From: CAYFWF01 sp964346815
GTDB taxonomy: Bacteria; Acidobacteriota; Aminicenantia; Aminicenantales; Aminicenantaceae
Direction of reading: 5' to 3'
NCBI GenBank assembly: GCA_964346815.1
Contig: CAYFWF010000007.1
Span: 82,666 to 146,665, forward strand
DNA length: 64,000 bases
Position numbers and translations under genes: made by a program. Positions 35,398 through 44,525 of this stretch are shown here, one piece after another. The stretch's first letter is position 1. Every line of letters begins with the position of its first letter. Under the pieces are notes generated by a model. That model worked only from the letters and a program-made list of their open reading frames with translations, was not told where the DNA came from and made no database searches.

Positions 35398-37416
35398 CTA
35401 TTTTTTAGGTCCGATTCTTTTCCTCATGTAGCCGGTGAGGAAGATGACCAGGATTATAATTCCAAGGGCGACAAAAAGAATCGCAAGAGGAGGAAATTCC
35501 TCTTCTGAAGCGGGTAAAGCGTCCAGATCAGGTTCTTTTTCTGCTTCCTGGTCCATAACAGGCAGGACGATATGAGATGCGTGTTCTGAATTCCTGTAGA
35601 GCGTCACAGTCGGAGGAGGAGACAGCTCATCTTTCAGCGCGTTGTCTTTATCGGCACAGACTATGGTTACACGCATCAAATTCCCGGCATCGAACACATT
35701 TGAAGTCGGCTGAAGGTCGAAGACGAGTTCCACAGGCTCACCGGGCGTCAGCTCAATGGCATCCTCTTTGTGGCTCCTGTGAAAGGGGAGGCCCGTCTTA
35801 TCATAGTAAGGTTCGTGAAGAGCTCGGTGCGATGCCTTCATAGCTCCTTCCGTGACGTAATGGGAAACGCCTTTTGCATCCACCTCCTCGAGATAAGCGA
35901 AGAAATTCCCATCTGCAGCAGTTGAGCTGATCCAGAGGTGTGCCACCGGATGGCCCGTGACCTCTAAATTCTCTGCCAACGGCGGCGTTGTGTAGGTCAA
36001 TCCTTTTTCGTCATTTGCAGTCATATCGGGATACCCGAATCCGCCTCCTACGGCATTGTCCCACCGCGTTGTCGTCCCAGTAGTCGTGCTGTAGTCTACG
36101 ACATAATCGTCCTTTCCTGATGTTTCGGGTAAAGCGGTTCTGCTCAAAAGACCGTCATTTATCGAATTCACACTTCCGGTGGGTCCTTGATGGAAATAAA
36201 ATTTTGTTGGTATCGCCTCTGGAATAGGCCACTGCTGTGCTGTTCTCCATTCGTTATCCTTGGGAGCTCTCATGACATGATACCTTATGGGAGGTTCGTC
36301 CATGATCCCGTTATCTATCCCCTTCAACCAGTAATCGAACCAACGGATCTCCTCGACCACCGCAGCTCCGAATTCATCCTTAATGATATCCGGATCCTTG
36401 GGGGAATGCGACCAGGCGCCTATCACGATTTTTCTTGGATTTTTGAAGCTGCGGTACATGAAGAATCCATCTCGGGTGAAAGAATCGAGCCAACCGCACC
36501 ACAGATAGATCGGGATCCCGGATTGGTTGATTTCCTCGATATAGGCAGCAGGGTGCCAATGATAAAATGGTTGGACTCCTGTCGCTTCGTCTGCACTGTC
36601 GCGGTATTTCAGAGGCAGAAAGATATCGATCAGGGAACGGTTCCGTTTATGCTGCTCCACAGCCGCTTTGAGAAGTGCTCGATCTTTATCTGCGTCCACA
36701 GGTGCGGCAACCGCCTGAGTATCCAGCACCTTGGTCAGTTCACTCCATGTCCTGATGAAATCGTCATAAAAAACTCCTCCTGGGTAGAAGACGGCATACA
36801 TATCGAGAAGGGCCACACCAGGAAAAATAGCCTTCAGGTGGGGCGGCTTTGTGCCGGCGGCCATGAGTTGAGTGATGCCAAGGTAGGAGCCCCCCACCAT
36901 CCCCACGTTTCCATCACACCAGGGCTGGGCAGCCAGCCATTCTGTGATTTCATAGGCATCTTGTGTTTCTTTCAGGGTCCAGATGCCCTGCCAGGTTCCG
37001 AATGAAGCACCAGAACCACGGGAATCTGCATCGGCGATGATGTAGCCGCGCTTGAGAAGAGGCTGGGTGAGAGGTGAATCCGCTGCACTTATCAATTTTC
37101 CATTCTGTATATGAGCCCTTCGGTAGCGATTATGGCTCCAGATAACAGGAAGCGGCACTTCAGCAATCTTCCCATTTATTGCCGGCCTAATGACGTCGAT
37201 GGCGATCTTAACACCATCTCGCATGGTCAGATACTGGGAGGTTCGGACCCAAGAGTCGTAAACATCCTCGGAATATCCTTTGTATTCGCCGAACTTGGAT
37301 ACCCGCTCTGCTTCTTGTGCTGGAAGGTTCGCTGCCAAGAGAAGAACAGCCAATAACCCAGCCGAGAAGTATTGCAGCTTCGATCTCATTTTCCTTGACG
37401 ATAAGAATGACCACAT
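35398..37416 (-). CDS. CocE/NonD-family (S15-type) hydrolase with C-terminal membrane anchor
   Basis: A 672-residue serine hydrolase of the X-Pro dipeptidyl-peptidase/cocaine-esterase family. The N-terminus is a signal, then the catalytic domain has the nucleophile loop GMVGGSYLGITQL (Ser177) and ADADSRGSGASFGTW. A C-terminal jelly-roll domain follows (TGHPVAHLWISSTAADGNFFAYL). The last 30 residues form one membrane helix and a basic tail (RKRIGPKK), so the enzyme is probably held on the outer face of the inner membrane. GGAGGG precedes the ATG. It is upstream of the TPR-HEXXH gene on the opposite side of a repeat, both on the minus strand. Confidence 0.88.
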   Translation of the reverse strand: MWSFLSSRKMRSKLQYFSAGLLAVLLLAANLPAQEAERVSKFGEYKGYSEDVYDSWVRTSQYLTMRDGVKIAIDVIRPAINGKIAEVPLPVIWSHNRYRRAHIQNGKLISAADSPLTQPLLKRGYIIADADSRGSGASFGTWQGIWTLKETQDAYEITEWLAAQPWCDGNVGMVGGSYLGITQLMAAGTKPPHLKAIFPGVALLDMYAVFYPGGVFYDDFIRTWSELTKVLDTQAVAAPVDADKDRALLKAAVEQHKRNRSLIDIFLPLKYRDSADEATGVQPFYHWHPAAYIEEINQSGIPIYLWCGWLDSFTRDGFFMYRSFKNPRKIVIGAWSHSPKDPDIIKDEFGAAVVEEIRWFDYWLKGIDNGIMDEPPIRYHVMRAPKDNEWRTAQQWPIPEAIPTKFYFHQGPTGSVNSINDGLLSRTALPETSGKDDYVVDYSTTTGTTTRWDNAVGGGFGYPDMTANDEKGLTYTTPPLAENLEVTGHPVAHLWISSTAADGNFFAYLEEVDAKGVSHYVTEGAMKASHRALHEPYYDKTGLPFHRSHKEDAIELTPGEPVELVFDLQPTSNVFDAGNLMRVTIVCADKDNALKDELSPPPTVTLYRNSEHASHIVLPVMDQEAEKEPDLDALPASEEEFPPLAILFVALGIIILVIFLTGYMRKRIGPKK

Positions 37417-37506
37417 ATAAGCCCTCCTACGAAATTTTTATAGTTGTCATTATAAGTGACCGAACGGAACGTGGCAATCTATTCGAACGTTAGTCTTATT
37501 TTAGAG

Positions 37507-37585
37507 AAAATATACGCAATCACTTAATTCCGTGAGTTCAGTAATCGCGTATCCTGTTACCGAATTAACGGTCACCGAATTAACG
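37507..37585. repeat. ATACGCAATCAC repeat, two opposed copies plus a 12-bp tandem
   Basis: A forward copy (37507-37528, TATACGCAATCACTTAA) and a reverse copy (about 37540-37568) face each other. The reverse copy read on the minus strand has arms GGTAA and TTACT around CAGGATACGCGA, so the stem is GTAA:TTAC where copies A and B have GTGA:TCAC. Just beside it ACCGAATTAACG occurs twice with a 15-bp period. This second part runs into the stop codon of the TPR-HEXXH gene at 37580. Confidence 0.65.
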
Positions 37586-40498
37586 AATTAAAATTTCGCA
37601 TTCCGACAGATATATTTCGGGGGCGTTCATATCCTTAAGTTTTTGGCAGATCGCCGATGCCTCCTCTCTTCTTCCGCTTTTCTTGTAAAGCCTCACCAAT
37701 CCTACCGCGGATGCATAGTTGTATTTGCAGAGATCACAGGCCTTTTGATGATGCTTTATGGCTGCCTCTGGATCTCCTTTTTCCTGTTCAAGCAATCCGT
37801 ATGCCGTATGCAGCCTGGATAACAAGATTTGATCGATTATGTGGGGCATCCGGGGAGTCGTTTTCTCGTGCTGATCCTTCTCCTCCGGATAAACAATCGC
37901 CATCGCCTCGTCCAGCATCTTCCTGGCCTTTGCTGGTTCAGAATCCATGATCAGCCGGCCAAGCTGAATCTTTGTCTCCAGCCTTTCCGGGTGTTTCTCC
38001 ATAAGCTCTTCCAGAATCTGCTGCGCTTCCTTGGTGTTCTCTTGATCCGCCAGGAACATCGCTCTGATCTCCTGGAGACGCGGATATCTTCGCCTGAGAT
38101 TCAACGCAAGATCAAGATGCTCTTTTCCTTCCTTTATCTTTCCAGTCTTGAATGCCACATAAGCCCGTTCAGCTCTCACACGCAAGTTATTCTTGTCGAG
38201 CTCTTCAAGGCTAAAGTCCAAAAACTTCTCCGCCTTGGCATATTCTTCCTTCTCCATATAACATTTTGCCAGATAAAAGTAAGGATCTGACGGAGCATAT
38301 GGATCGGGAAAGGGATCGATGGATAAAGCCTCCTGCAGAACTTCTGCCGCCTTATCCACCTCTGCGGCAAAATAACAGAGCTCTCCGAGCTTGACCAAAA
38401 GATCCATAGAGTTCGGGAATTTTTCGATGCTTTCTTCGAGAAATTTGATGGCTTTGTTGAGTTTCCTCTCGATAGTAAAATAAGTATCTGCTAATCCGAC
38501 GTATCCCCTGCTGTCGTTGGGGAACTCATGGATAGCCTTGATATAGACCTCTTTCATCCTCTCATAGTCCTTACGGAGCCTGTATACATTTGCTCTCGCC
38601 TCATGGAATTCGGGATGGCTCCCATACTCTTCAATAGCTGCCTCGATGCTTTCCATGGCCATTTGGTGATCTTCTCTGGCTGTTGACAGGGCTTTTCTGA
38701 CCGACGCCAAGATTTCACTTTCCTCATAACTCTCCAGGTTTCCCAGACTCTCGATAAAGTAATAAAGATCAGGATCTTTCTCCAGGAGTTCCTGCCGGGT
38801 GTGGCCGTATCCGATCTTTTGGTCAGCCAATTTTTCTTCAGACACATAGGCTTCCACACCCACGGCAAAGTACTCCCATTCGTTAAAATCTGCATAGAAA
38901 TCCAGGGTTTTCCGCTCTTTTTTTGCCTTGAGAAACAACCACTTGATTTCTTCCCTGTGCTTTTTTGAAAGAAAAGGATGGATCTGGTGGGCAAACTCGT
39001 GGGCCACCACATTGAACCGCAGGTGCTTCACGTCTCTTTCCCAATCCTCGCCGCTCGTAGCGTGGAATCCCCCGTTGCCTTTCACATCATCCCACAGCCT
39101 GAGGTCGAATGTCCGCCGTCCCCTGAGGCCTTCATTATAAGGAGCTTCCCACAGGAATTTATGGAAGGGGGTAATATAAAAGGTCGCCCCTGCAATCTTC
39201 AAGGCTTTGAGGTAATTCTTCAGAGGTTCTACAGAGATGCGCAGAATTTTCTGCAGGTCTTTGTCCAGCTTGCCAAAATTGATGAAGACGTCCTTCATAT
39301 AGGGAGGCTCGATGGCATCCCTGGATGCGAAGGCTCTTTCGATCTCATGGAATTTCACGTTCGCTCGATCCTTTTTTCGAAGCAGAGACTGGCAAATTCC
39401 ATAATGAGCCAAGCCGTAGTCAGGGTCGACATCCAAAACTTTGGAGAACCACGCCAAGGCAGTGTCATATTTTTGCCTATGATAATTCGCGGTCCCTCTA
39501 CCGATCATGGCAGTGATGTTTTCAGGCATGAACTCGAGCACTTCGCGAAAAGTCTGGTCAGCCTTATCGAATTCCCGCTCCAGGAGATAGGCATCCCCCT
39601 CTTTCAGAAGCTCTTCGATCATCTTCACGGTCTCAAGCGCTCCCTCGATTGCTTGCTCCTCATAGTAATGGGGGGTCCATCCGTTTCCGAGGTAAAAACG
39701 AGCCAGGTGAGAGTAAGGATTGATTCGAAGTGCGATTTTTGCCTGCTCGTATCCTTCCTCGAGCCTTCCCTCTCCCCGAAATAGGATGTTTGCCAGGTTT
39801 GCACGGGCATCGTCGTTGAAGGGATCGATCTCCACGGCCTTCCGTCCCCACTCATTCCATTCGTCATTTTGCTGACGAATACGGTAAATGCGTGACTGGA
39901 TCACGTATGCCTGAGCAAGATTCGGATCTAATTGAAGGCATTCCTGGACGAATTTTCCAGCATCTTCATATCTGTTAAGCCAGTAAAAGAGTTCGGCAAG
40001 CCCACAGAAGGCTTCTGCGGGAACTGGCTCCTCAAAAATGTTTTTGTAGATATCTCTTGAGGCTGCAAAATCCATTCTGTCGATTTTGAATCTGGCCTCC
40101 AGGAGTTTTGCGTCAACGTTATCGGGAGCTACCCTCAGCGCTCTTTTTAATATCTCCGCTCCCTCTTCAAACCGGTAACTCCGCCTGAGGAGATCTGCGA
40201 GGGCGATCAGACTCGGAAGATGTCTCTTGTCCAGACCGAGGGCCTGATTCAAGACTATTTCCGCATCGGTGTATTTTCCACCCATAAACAGCAGTTGTCC
40301 CAAGTGAAAGTGAGACTCCACATTCACTGGGTGAGCCTTGACTTCCGCTTTGGCCTGAACAATGGCCTTTTCGAGCTCCTCAAAACTTCGTATTTTGGAA
40401 TGAAGTTTGTCCTGAGCAGATTGAAGAGCCGAGAAAAAGAGGAGAATAATCCCGCAAAAAATGACTTTTTTAAGGCTAATCCCGTTTGTCTCAGCCAT
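37580..40498 (-). CDS. Secreted TPR protein with embedded HEXXH metallopeptidase-like domain
   Basis: A 972-residue exported protein: N-terminal signal (KKVIFCGIILLFFSALQSAQ), about ten TPR units to residue 400, a peptidase-like domain at about 410-570, then TPR units to the end. The middle domain has NVVAHEFAHQIHPF (His500, Glu501, His504) and 40 residues later NEWEYFAVGVEAY, with Glu542 or Glu549 as the possible third zinc ligand. That spacing fits a gluzincin-like site as in ATLF/M34-type domains. I do not recognise a named family for the whole. It may degrade or process proteins bound by the TPR arms. A TPR scaffold with an inactive site is the alternative. Confidence 0.75.
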   Translation of the reverse strand: MAETNGISLKKVIFCGIILLFFSALQSAQDKLHSKIRSFEELEKAIVQAKAEVKAHPVNVESHFHLGQLLFMGGKYTDAEIVLNQALGLDKRHLPSLIALADLLRRSYRFEEGAEILKRALRVAPDNVDAKLLEARFKIDRMDFAASRDIYKNIFEEPVPAEAFCGLAELFYWLNRYEDAGKFVQECLQLDPNLAQAYVIQSRIYRIRQQNDEWNEWGRKAVEIDPFNDDARANLANILFRGEGRLEEGYEQAKIALRINPYSHLARFYLGNGWTPHYYEEQAIEGALETVKMIEELLKEGDAYLLEREFDKADQTFREVLEFMPENITAMIGRGTANYHRQKYDTALAWFSKVLDVDPDYGLAHYGICQSLLRKKDRANVKFHEIERAFASRDAIEPPYMKDVFINFGKLDKDLQKILRISVEPLKNYLKALKIAGATFYITPFHKFLWEAPYNEGLRGRRTFDLRLWDDVKGNGGFHATSGEDWERDVKHLRFNVVAHEFAHQIHPFLSKKHREEIKWLFLKAKKERKTLDFYADFNEWEYFAVGVEAYVSEEKLADQKIGYGHTRQELLEKDPDLYYFIESLGNLESYEESEILASVRKALSTAREDHQMAMESIEAAIEEYGSHPEFHEARANVYRLRKDYERMKEVYIKAIHEFPNDSRGYVGLADTYFTIERKLNKAIKFLEESIEKFPNSMDLLVKLGELCYFAAEVDKAAEVLQEALSIDPFPDPYAPSDPYFYLAKCYMEKEEYAKAEKFLDFSLEELDKNNLRVRAERAYVAFKTGKIKEGKEHLDLALNLRRRYPRLQEIRAMFLADQENTKEAQQILEELMEKHPERLETKIQLGRLIMDSEPAKARKMLDEAMAIVYPEEKDQHEKTTPRMPHIIDQILLSRLHTAYGLLEQEKGDPEAAIKHHQKACDLCKYNYASAVGLVRLYKKSGRREEASAICQKLKDMNAPEIYLSECEILIR

Positions 40499-40754
40499 TT
40501 ATATCTCCTGTCTGTGGATTGAATCTTCAGATTGCTGTCTATCCATGGTAAGACTTTTTAAACATCCCGTCAATTGAGGGGTGCTGCCAAATTATCGATG
40601 GACAGGAGGAGTAGAACTTGTCTCCAGAAAAAAACATGTCTTTATCACGATAAAAAGCACGCTAGCTTCAGAAAAGGCTGTTTGACTCATTTATTTTCCT
40701 GTTATAGACTTGATTCGGCCTAATTGTGAATCTCAGATAAAACGCCGAAGATCC

Positions 40755-43112
40755 ATGAGCGATAAAAAGACAAAATCTTTTCTTTCAGACGAAGAAAAAA
40801 GCCGATCCTCCGGAGAGGATCTTAAAGCCACAAAAACCATTCCGCCCTCATCCGCGAGCAGTCCAGAAGTCATAGACAACTACCGTATCATCCAGAAGCT
40901 GGGCGAAGGGGGAATGGGAGAGGTTTACGAGGCCGAACAGACTGTGCCCATTCGGCGCAGGGTCGCTCTCAAGATTATCAAGTGGGGGATGGACACCAAT
41001 CAGGTGGTGGCTCGTTTCGAATCGGAGCGGCAGGCTCTGGCTTTGATGGATCATTCCAACATAGCCAAAGTCTTCGATGCCGGAGCGACAGAAAAAGGAC
41101 GTCCGTACTTTGTAATGGAATGCGTGAAAGGTGTCCCGATCACAGATTACTGCGATACGAACCGCCTGAATAACCGCCAGAGGCTCGAGCTTTTTATCCA
41201 GGTCTGTGAGGGAATTCAGCATGCCCATCAGAAAGGGATCATCCACCGGGATATCAAAGCCTCCAATGTGCTGGTGACTATTCAAGATGACAGGCCAGTT
41301 CCCAAAATCATCGACTTTGGAGTCGCCAAAGCGATATCGCAGAGATTGACAGAGAGAACGATGTTCACAGAGTTAGGGCAGCTCATCGGAACGCCCGAGT
41401 ACATGAGTCCGGAACAGGCCGAGATGACAGGGCTGGACGTAGACACCCGCACGGATGTGTATTCTCTGGGGGTGCTTTTGTATGAGCTGATTGTCGGCGT
41501 GCTTCCATTCGAATCCGAAGAGCTTCGCAGTGCTGGGTTTGACGAAATTCGCAAAAGAATCCGAGAGCAAGAGCCCCCCAAGCCGAGCACGAGGCTGACC
41601 ACTCCTGGATTTGACACGGATCATGCGATAAAAAGCCGTCAGACGGATTTGTCTGCACTTGCCAAACAGCTCAAAGGAGAGCTGGATTGGATCACCATGA
41701 AGGCTATGGCCAAGGATAGAACGCTGCGTTACGCTTCTGCCTCTGAGCTTGCCGCGGATGTCAAGAGGTATCTGAAGCACGAACCTGTTACGGCAGGTCC
41801 CCCGAGCGCAGTGTATCGTCTGAGGAAGTATGCCAGAAGACATAAGGCAGGAGTAGCGGCGGCAGCGGTCGTTGTGCTCGCTTTGGTTATAGGAATAACG
41901 GGAACCACTATCGGCTTATTGAAGGCCGTAAAGGCAGAACAAAAAGCAAAAGAAGAGGCCGTCACAGCGCAGCAGGTGACGGATTTTTTAGTAGATCTTT
42001 TCGAGGTCACCGATCCAAGTGAGTCCAAAGGGAATACGATTACCGCGCGGGAAATTTTGGATAAAGGCTCAGAAAAAATCGAAGAGGAGCTCCAGGATCA
42101 GCCCCGGATTCAATCCCGTCTGATGGAGACAATGGGAAGAGTCTACAGGAACTTGGGGCTTTATACTCTGGCTGCTCCCATATTGGAGAAATCCCTTTCC
42201 CTTAAACGCAAAATATACGGGGAGGAACATCTGGAAGTCGCTGCCGGCCTTCACACCCTGGCGGTGCTCTATGACACTCAGGGAAAATACCAGGAAGCGG
42301 AATCTTTCTTTCGTCAATCCCTGGAGATCAAGGAAAAGATTTTCGGCCAGGATCACCCGGAGGTGGCAAGAGGTCTTAACAGCATGGCTGTAGTATACTG
42401 GAATCAGGGGAAATATGCGGAGGCGGAGCCGCTTTTTCAAAGGGCTCTTGCCATTAAAGAGAAGGCCTTGGGGCCGGGCGACCCCGATGTCGGCAACACT
42501 CTCACCAACCTTGGAGTGCTCTATCACCTCCAGGATAAGTTCGGAGAAGCAGAGCCTCTTTTCAAACGGGCATTAGCGATTTCAGAGAAAACTCTGGGGG
42601 AAGACCATCCAGATGTGGCCGCCAGTCTGAATAATTTGGGCTCTCTTTATGAAGACATGGGAAGGCCAGAAGAGGCAGAGCCTCGTTATGAGCGTGCACT
42701 GGAGATTTGGGAAAAAACCCTTGGTCCTGATCATTCGGATGTAGGGATTGCATTGCACAATCTGGCGAATCTCTACAGGGACCAGGAGAAATACGAAAAA
42801 GCAGAACCTTTTTATCTCCGCTCTCAGTCTATTTTCGAAAATGCCTTGGGAGAGGATCACCCTTATATGGCTTACAGCTTTCGAGAACAGGCAAATCTGT
42901 ACAGAAATCAGGAGCAATATGACAAGGCAGAGGTCCTGTATAAAAGGTCGCTTGAGATTTTCGAGAGGAGCATGGGGCCGGATCATCTGAACGTGGCGGA
43001 GACTCTGGAGAATTATGCCCTGCTGCTGCGGATGATCGACCACAGCGGCGAAGCAGATAGTCTTGAAGAGCGTGCCAAAGCCATCCGTGATAAATCTAAC
43101 TTCAAGCAATAA
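40755..43112 (+). CDS. Ser/Thr protein kinase with kinesin-light-chain-type TPR repeats
   Basis: A 785-residue Hanks-type kinase. The N-terminal 40 residues are Ser/Lys-rich and likely disordered. Kinase motifs are GEGGMGEVY at 50-58, HRDIK at 164-168, IDFGVAKA and GTPEYMSPEQAEM. One membrane helix follows at about 375-400 (AAAVVVLALVIGITGTTIGLL). The C-terminal half is a series of 42-residue TPR units with the LGxxHPDVAxxLNNLG pattern. It differs from the kinase at 5.7 kb, having no zinc ribbon and a different TPR class. The ATG at 40755 is chosen over a TTG at 40710 by codon type; neither has a strong ribosome site. Confidence 0.9.
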   Translation: MSDKKTKSFLSDEEKSRSSGEDLKATKTIPPSSASSPEVIDNYRIIQKLGEGGMGEVYEAEQTVPIRRRVALKIIKWGMDTNQVVARFESERQALALMDHSNIAKVFDAGATEKGRPYFVMECVKGVPITDYCDTNRLNNRQRLELFIQVCEGIQHAHQKGIIHRDIKASNVLVTIQDDRPVPKIIDFGVAKAISQRLTERTMFTELGQLIGTPEYMSPEQAEMTGLDVDTRTDVYSLGVLLYELIVGVLPFESEELRSAGFDEIRKRIREQEPPKPSTRLTTPGFDTDHAIKSRQTDLSALAKQLKGELDWITMKAMAKDRTLRYASASELAADVKRYLKHEPVTAGPPSAVYRLRKYARRHKAGVAAAAVVVLALVIGITGTTIGLLKAVKAEQKAKEEAVTAQQVTDFLVDLFEVTDPSESKGNTITAREILDKGSEKIEEELQDQPRIQSRLMETMGRVYRNLGLYTLAAPILEKSLSLKRKIYGEEHLEVAAGLHTLAVLYDTQGKYQEAESFFRQSLEIKEKIFGQDHPEVARGLNSMAVVYWNQGKYAEAEPLFQRALAIKEKALGPGDPDVGNTLTNLGVLYHLQDKFGEAEPLFKRALAISEKTLGEDHPDVAASLNNLGSLYEDMGRPEEAEPRYERALEIWEKTLGPDHSDVGIALHNLANLYRDQEKYEKAEPFYLRSQSIFENALGEDHPYMAYSFREQANLYRNQEQYDKAEVLYKRSLEIFERSMGPDHLNVAETLENYALLLRMIDHSGEADSLEERAKAIRDKSNFKQ

Positions 43113-43140
43113 AAAATGGGGGAAAACGGAAATTTTATAA

Positions 43141-43174
43141 CTTGAGGTTCTAAAGAGATTTATTCCTTGAGGTT
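43141..43174 (+). promoter_or_regulatory. Direct repeat CTTGAGGTT upstream of the nucleotidyltransferase cassette
   Basis: CTTGAGGTT occurs at 43141-43149 and 43166-43174, a 25-bp period, just before the nucleotidyltransferase gene. Direct repeats at such a place can be an autoregulatory binding site; the sequence alone cannot show this. Confidence 0.35.
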
Positions 43175-43203
43175 AACAAAAAGAGCTGCTACTATTTAGC
43201 AAG

Positions 43204-43770
43204 ATGGATAAAGATGAAATTATCGCACTTATCAGGCAGACAGAATCCCCGCTAAAAAAACAACTTTTAGCAGTCGCCCTGATTTCGCATCTTCTTCGAG
43301 AAAGAGGGAAAGAGGTGCCTATCATAATCGGTGGGTTAGCCCTTTCTTATTACACTAGAGAGGTCTATTTCACGGCAGATATAGACCTAGCATATTCGGA
43401 TCGGGAAGCCCTTGATGAAGTTTTGAAAGAATTAGATTTTAGCAAAAGCGGAATATATTGGGTAAACGAGGATTTGAAAATTGCCATCGAAGTTCCTGTG
43501 GGTGTTTTGGTCGAGGAAGATTCACCGCTGGAAATTGTCGAACTCGGCCCTGAACTCAAATGCAAGATCATCGGGATCGAAGACTTGATCATCGACCGGT
43601 TAAATGCCTGTAAACATTGGAAATCGGAAATCGATTGCGAGATGGCAGAGCTCCTGGTCATAAGAGATGGCGATGAGATGGATTGGGATTATCTTGAAAA
43701 AAGAGCTGAGAAACCGGAAAATGATCTTGTTCAGGAATTAGACGAATTGAAAACAAAAGCAGGTATATGA
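43204..43770 (+). CDS. Nucleotidyltransferase-fold protein, toxin-antitoxin type
   Basis: A 188-residue protein of the nucleotidyltransferase fold. The signature IIGGLALSYYTREVYFTADIDLAYSD gives the GG loop and the catalytic D-x-D (ADIDL). An EVPV segment later supplies a third acid-type position, as in the AbiEii/DUF6036-like group. These proteins are often found as toxins or as part of antiphage or TA pairs. It overlaps the following small basic ORF by 4 bp (ATGA), so the two are translated together. It sits between a complete TPR kinase and a broken TPR gene, as an inserted cassette would. Function as a toxin is an inference. Confidence 0.7.
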   Translation: MDKDEIIALIRQTESPLKKQLLAVALISHLLRERGKEVPIIIGGLALSYYTREVYFTADIDLAYSDREALDEVLKELDFSKSGIYWVNEDLKIAIEVPVGVLVEEDSPLEIVELGPELKCKIIGIEDLIIDRLNACKHWKSEIDCEMAELLVIRDGDEMDWDYLEKRAEKPENDLVQELDELKTKAGI

Positions 43771-43979
43771 AAGAAAGAAGGCGCAAATACCGGGATCGAT
43801 CCGCAGTGGATATTCTCCTTTTGAGGGAAAAACTTGGCCTGAGAAGGTACAGAAAGCCGAAAAAGAGAGATGAGGAGGAAAAAAAGATTTTGATCGATCT
43901 AGGGCTGAAGAAAATCAAAGAAAAGGAAGAAAGAGACTTCATTTTGATAAAATACAGAAGGCGAAAACTCATAATCTAG
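43767..43979 (+). CDS. Small, highly basic protein coupled to the nucleotidyltransferase
   Basis: A 70-residue protein very rich in Lys and Arg (KERRRKYRDRSAVDILLLREK at the N-terminus, a coiled-coil-like middle, RRRKLII at the end). The ATGA overlap with the preceding stop codon is the main evidence for a real gene. It may bind nucleic acid or be the partner of the nucleotidyltransferase. I do not recognise a family. Its base composition is A/G-rich, so a chance ORF is not excluded. Confidence 0.5.
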   Translation: MKERRRKYRDRSAVDILLLREKLGLRRYRKPKKRDEEEKKILIDLGLKKIKEKEERDFILIKYRRRKLII

Positions 43980-44010
43980 CTTTTATGCTCTCTTTGGGAT
44001 CTTTTGGTAG

Positions 44011-44313
44011 TCCAACCAAGGGGTAAGAAAGAAACTATTAGGTGATGAACACCTTGATGTGGCCCAAAGTTTGAATAATCTGGGGATGTTTCTCTACAGG
44101 CAGGGAGAATATCAGGAAGCCGAAAGATTATTCAGAGAAACTTTGAATATGAATTGGAAGCTGCTCCGGATGGAGCATCCAGAAATCTCCACAAACCTGA
44201 ATAATTTGGTTCTTGTGCTGAGGGATAGCGGGAAAATTGCCGAGGCCTTGTTGCTGAGAAGCTATCGCCTCATCGAACAACAGTTTGGAGAGAAACACCG
44301 TTTTGCGACATAG
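44011..44313 (+). pseudogene. Remnant of a TPR (kinase-type) gene
   Basis: From 44011 an open frame reads KKLLGDEHLDVAQSLNNLG and continues as two to three kinesin-light-chain-type TPR units (GEYQEAERLFRETLN), ending EKHRFAT. There is a stop at 44008 just before it and no good start; an internal GTG at 44059 is the first possible one. The repeats resemble those of the kinase at 40755-43112. I infer the broken tail of a similar gene, cut off from its kinase part, perhaps by the neighbouring cassette. Confidence 0.6.
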
Positions 44314-44525
44314 GTTTCTCTTGATTGACCGATACTCAGGAATATCTTCTGCTTTCACTTCTCTGTACCGTGGTTTCATCATCTTGTGGTCTGCAGGAAG
44401 ATTGAACCAAACGAGGCGTATATCCGTATTTAGTAATTGAAAACGATAATACTGTAATTTCGATTGACGTAATTTAGAATTATGTTACAATAATGAAATA
44501 TACGAAATTAGGAAGGAGGGACTAT

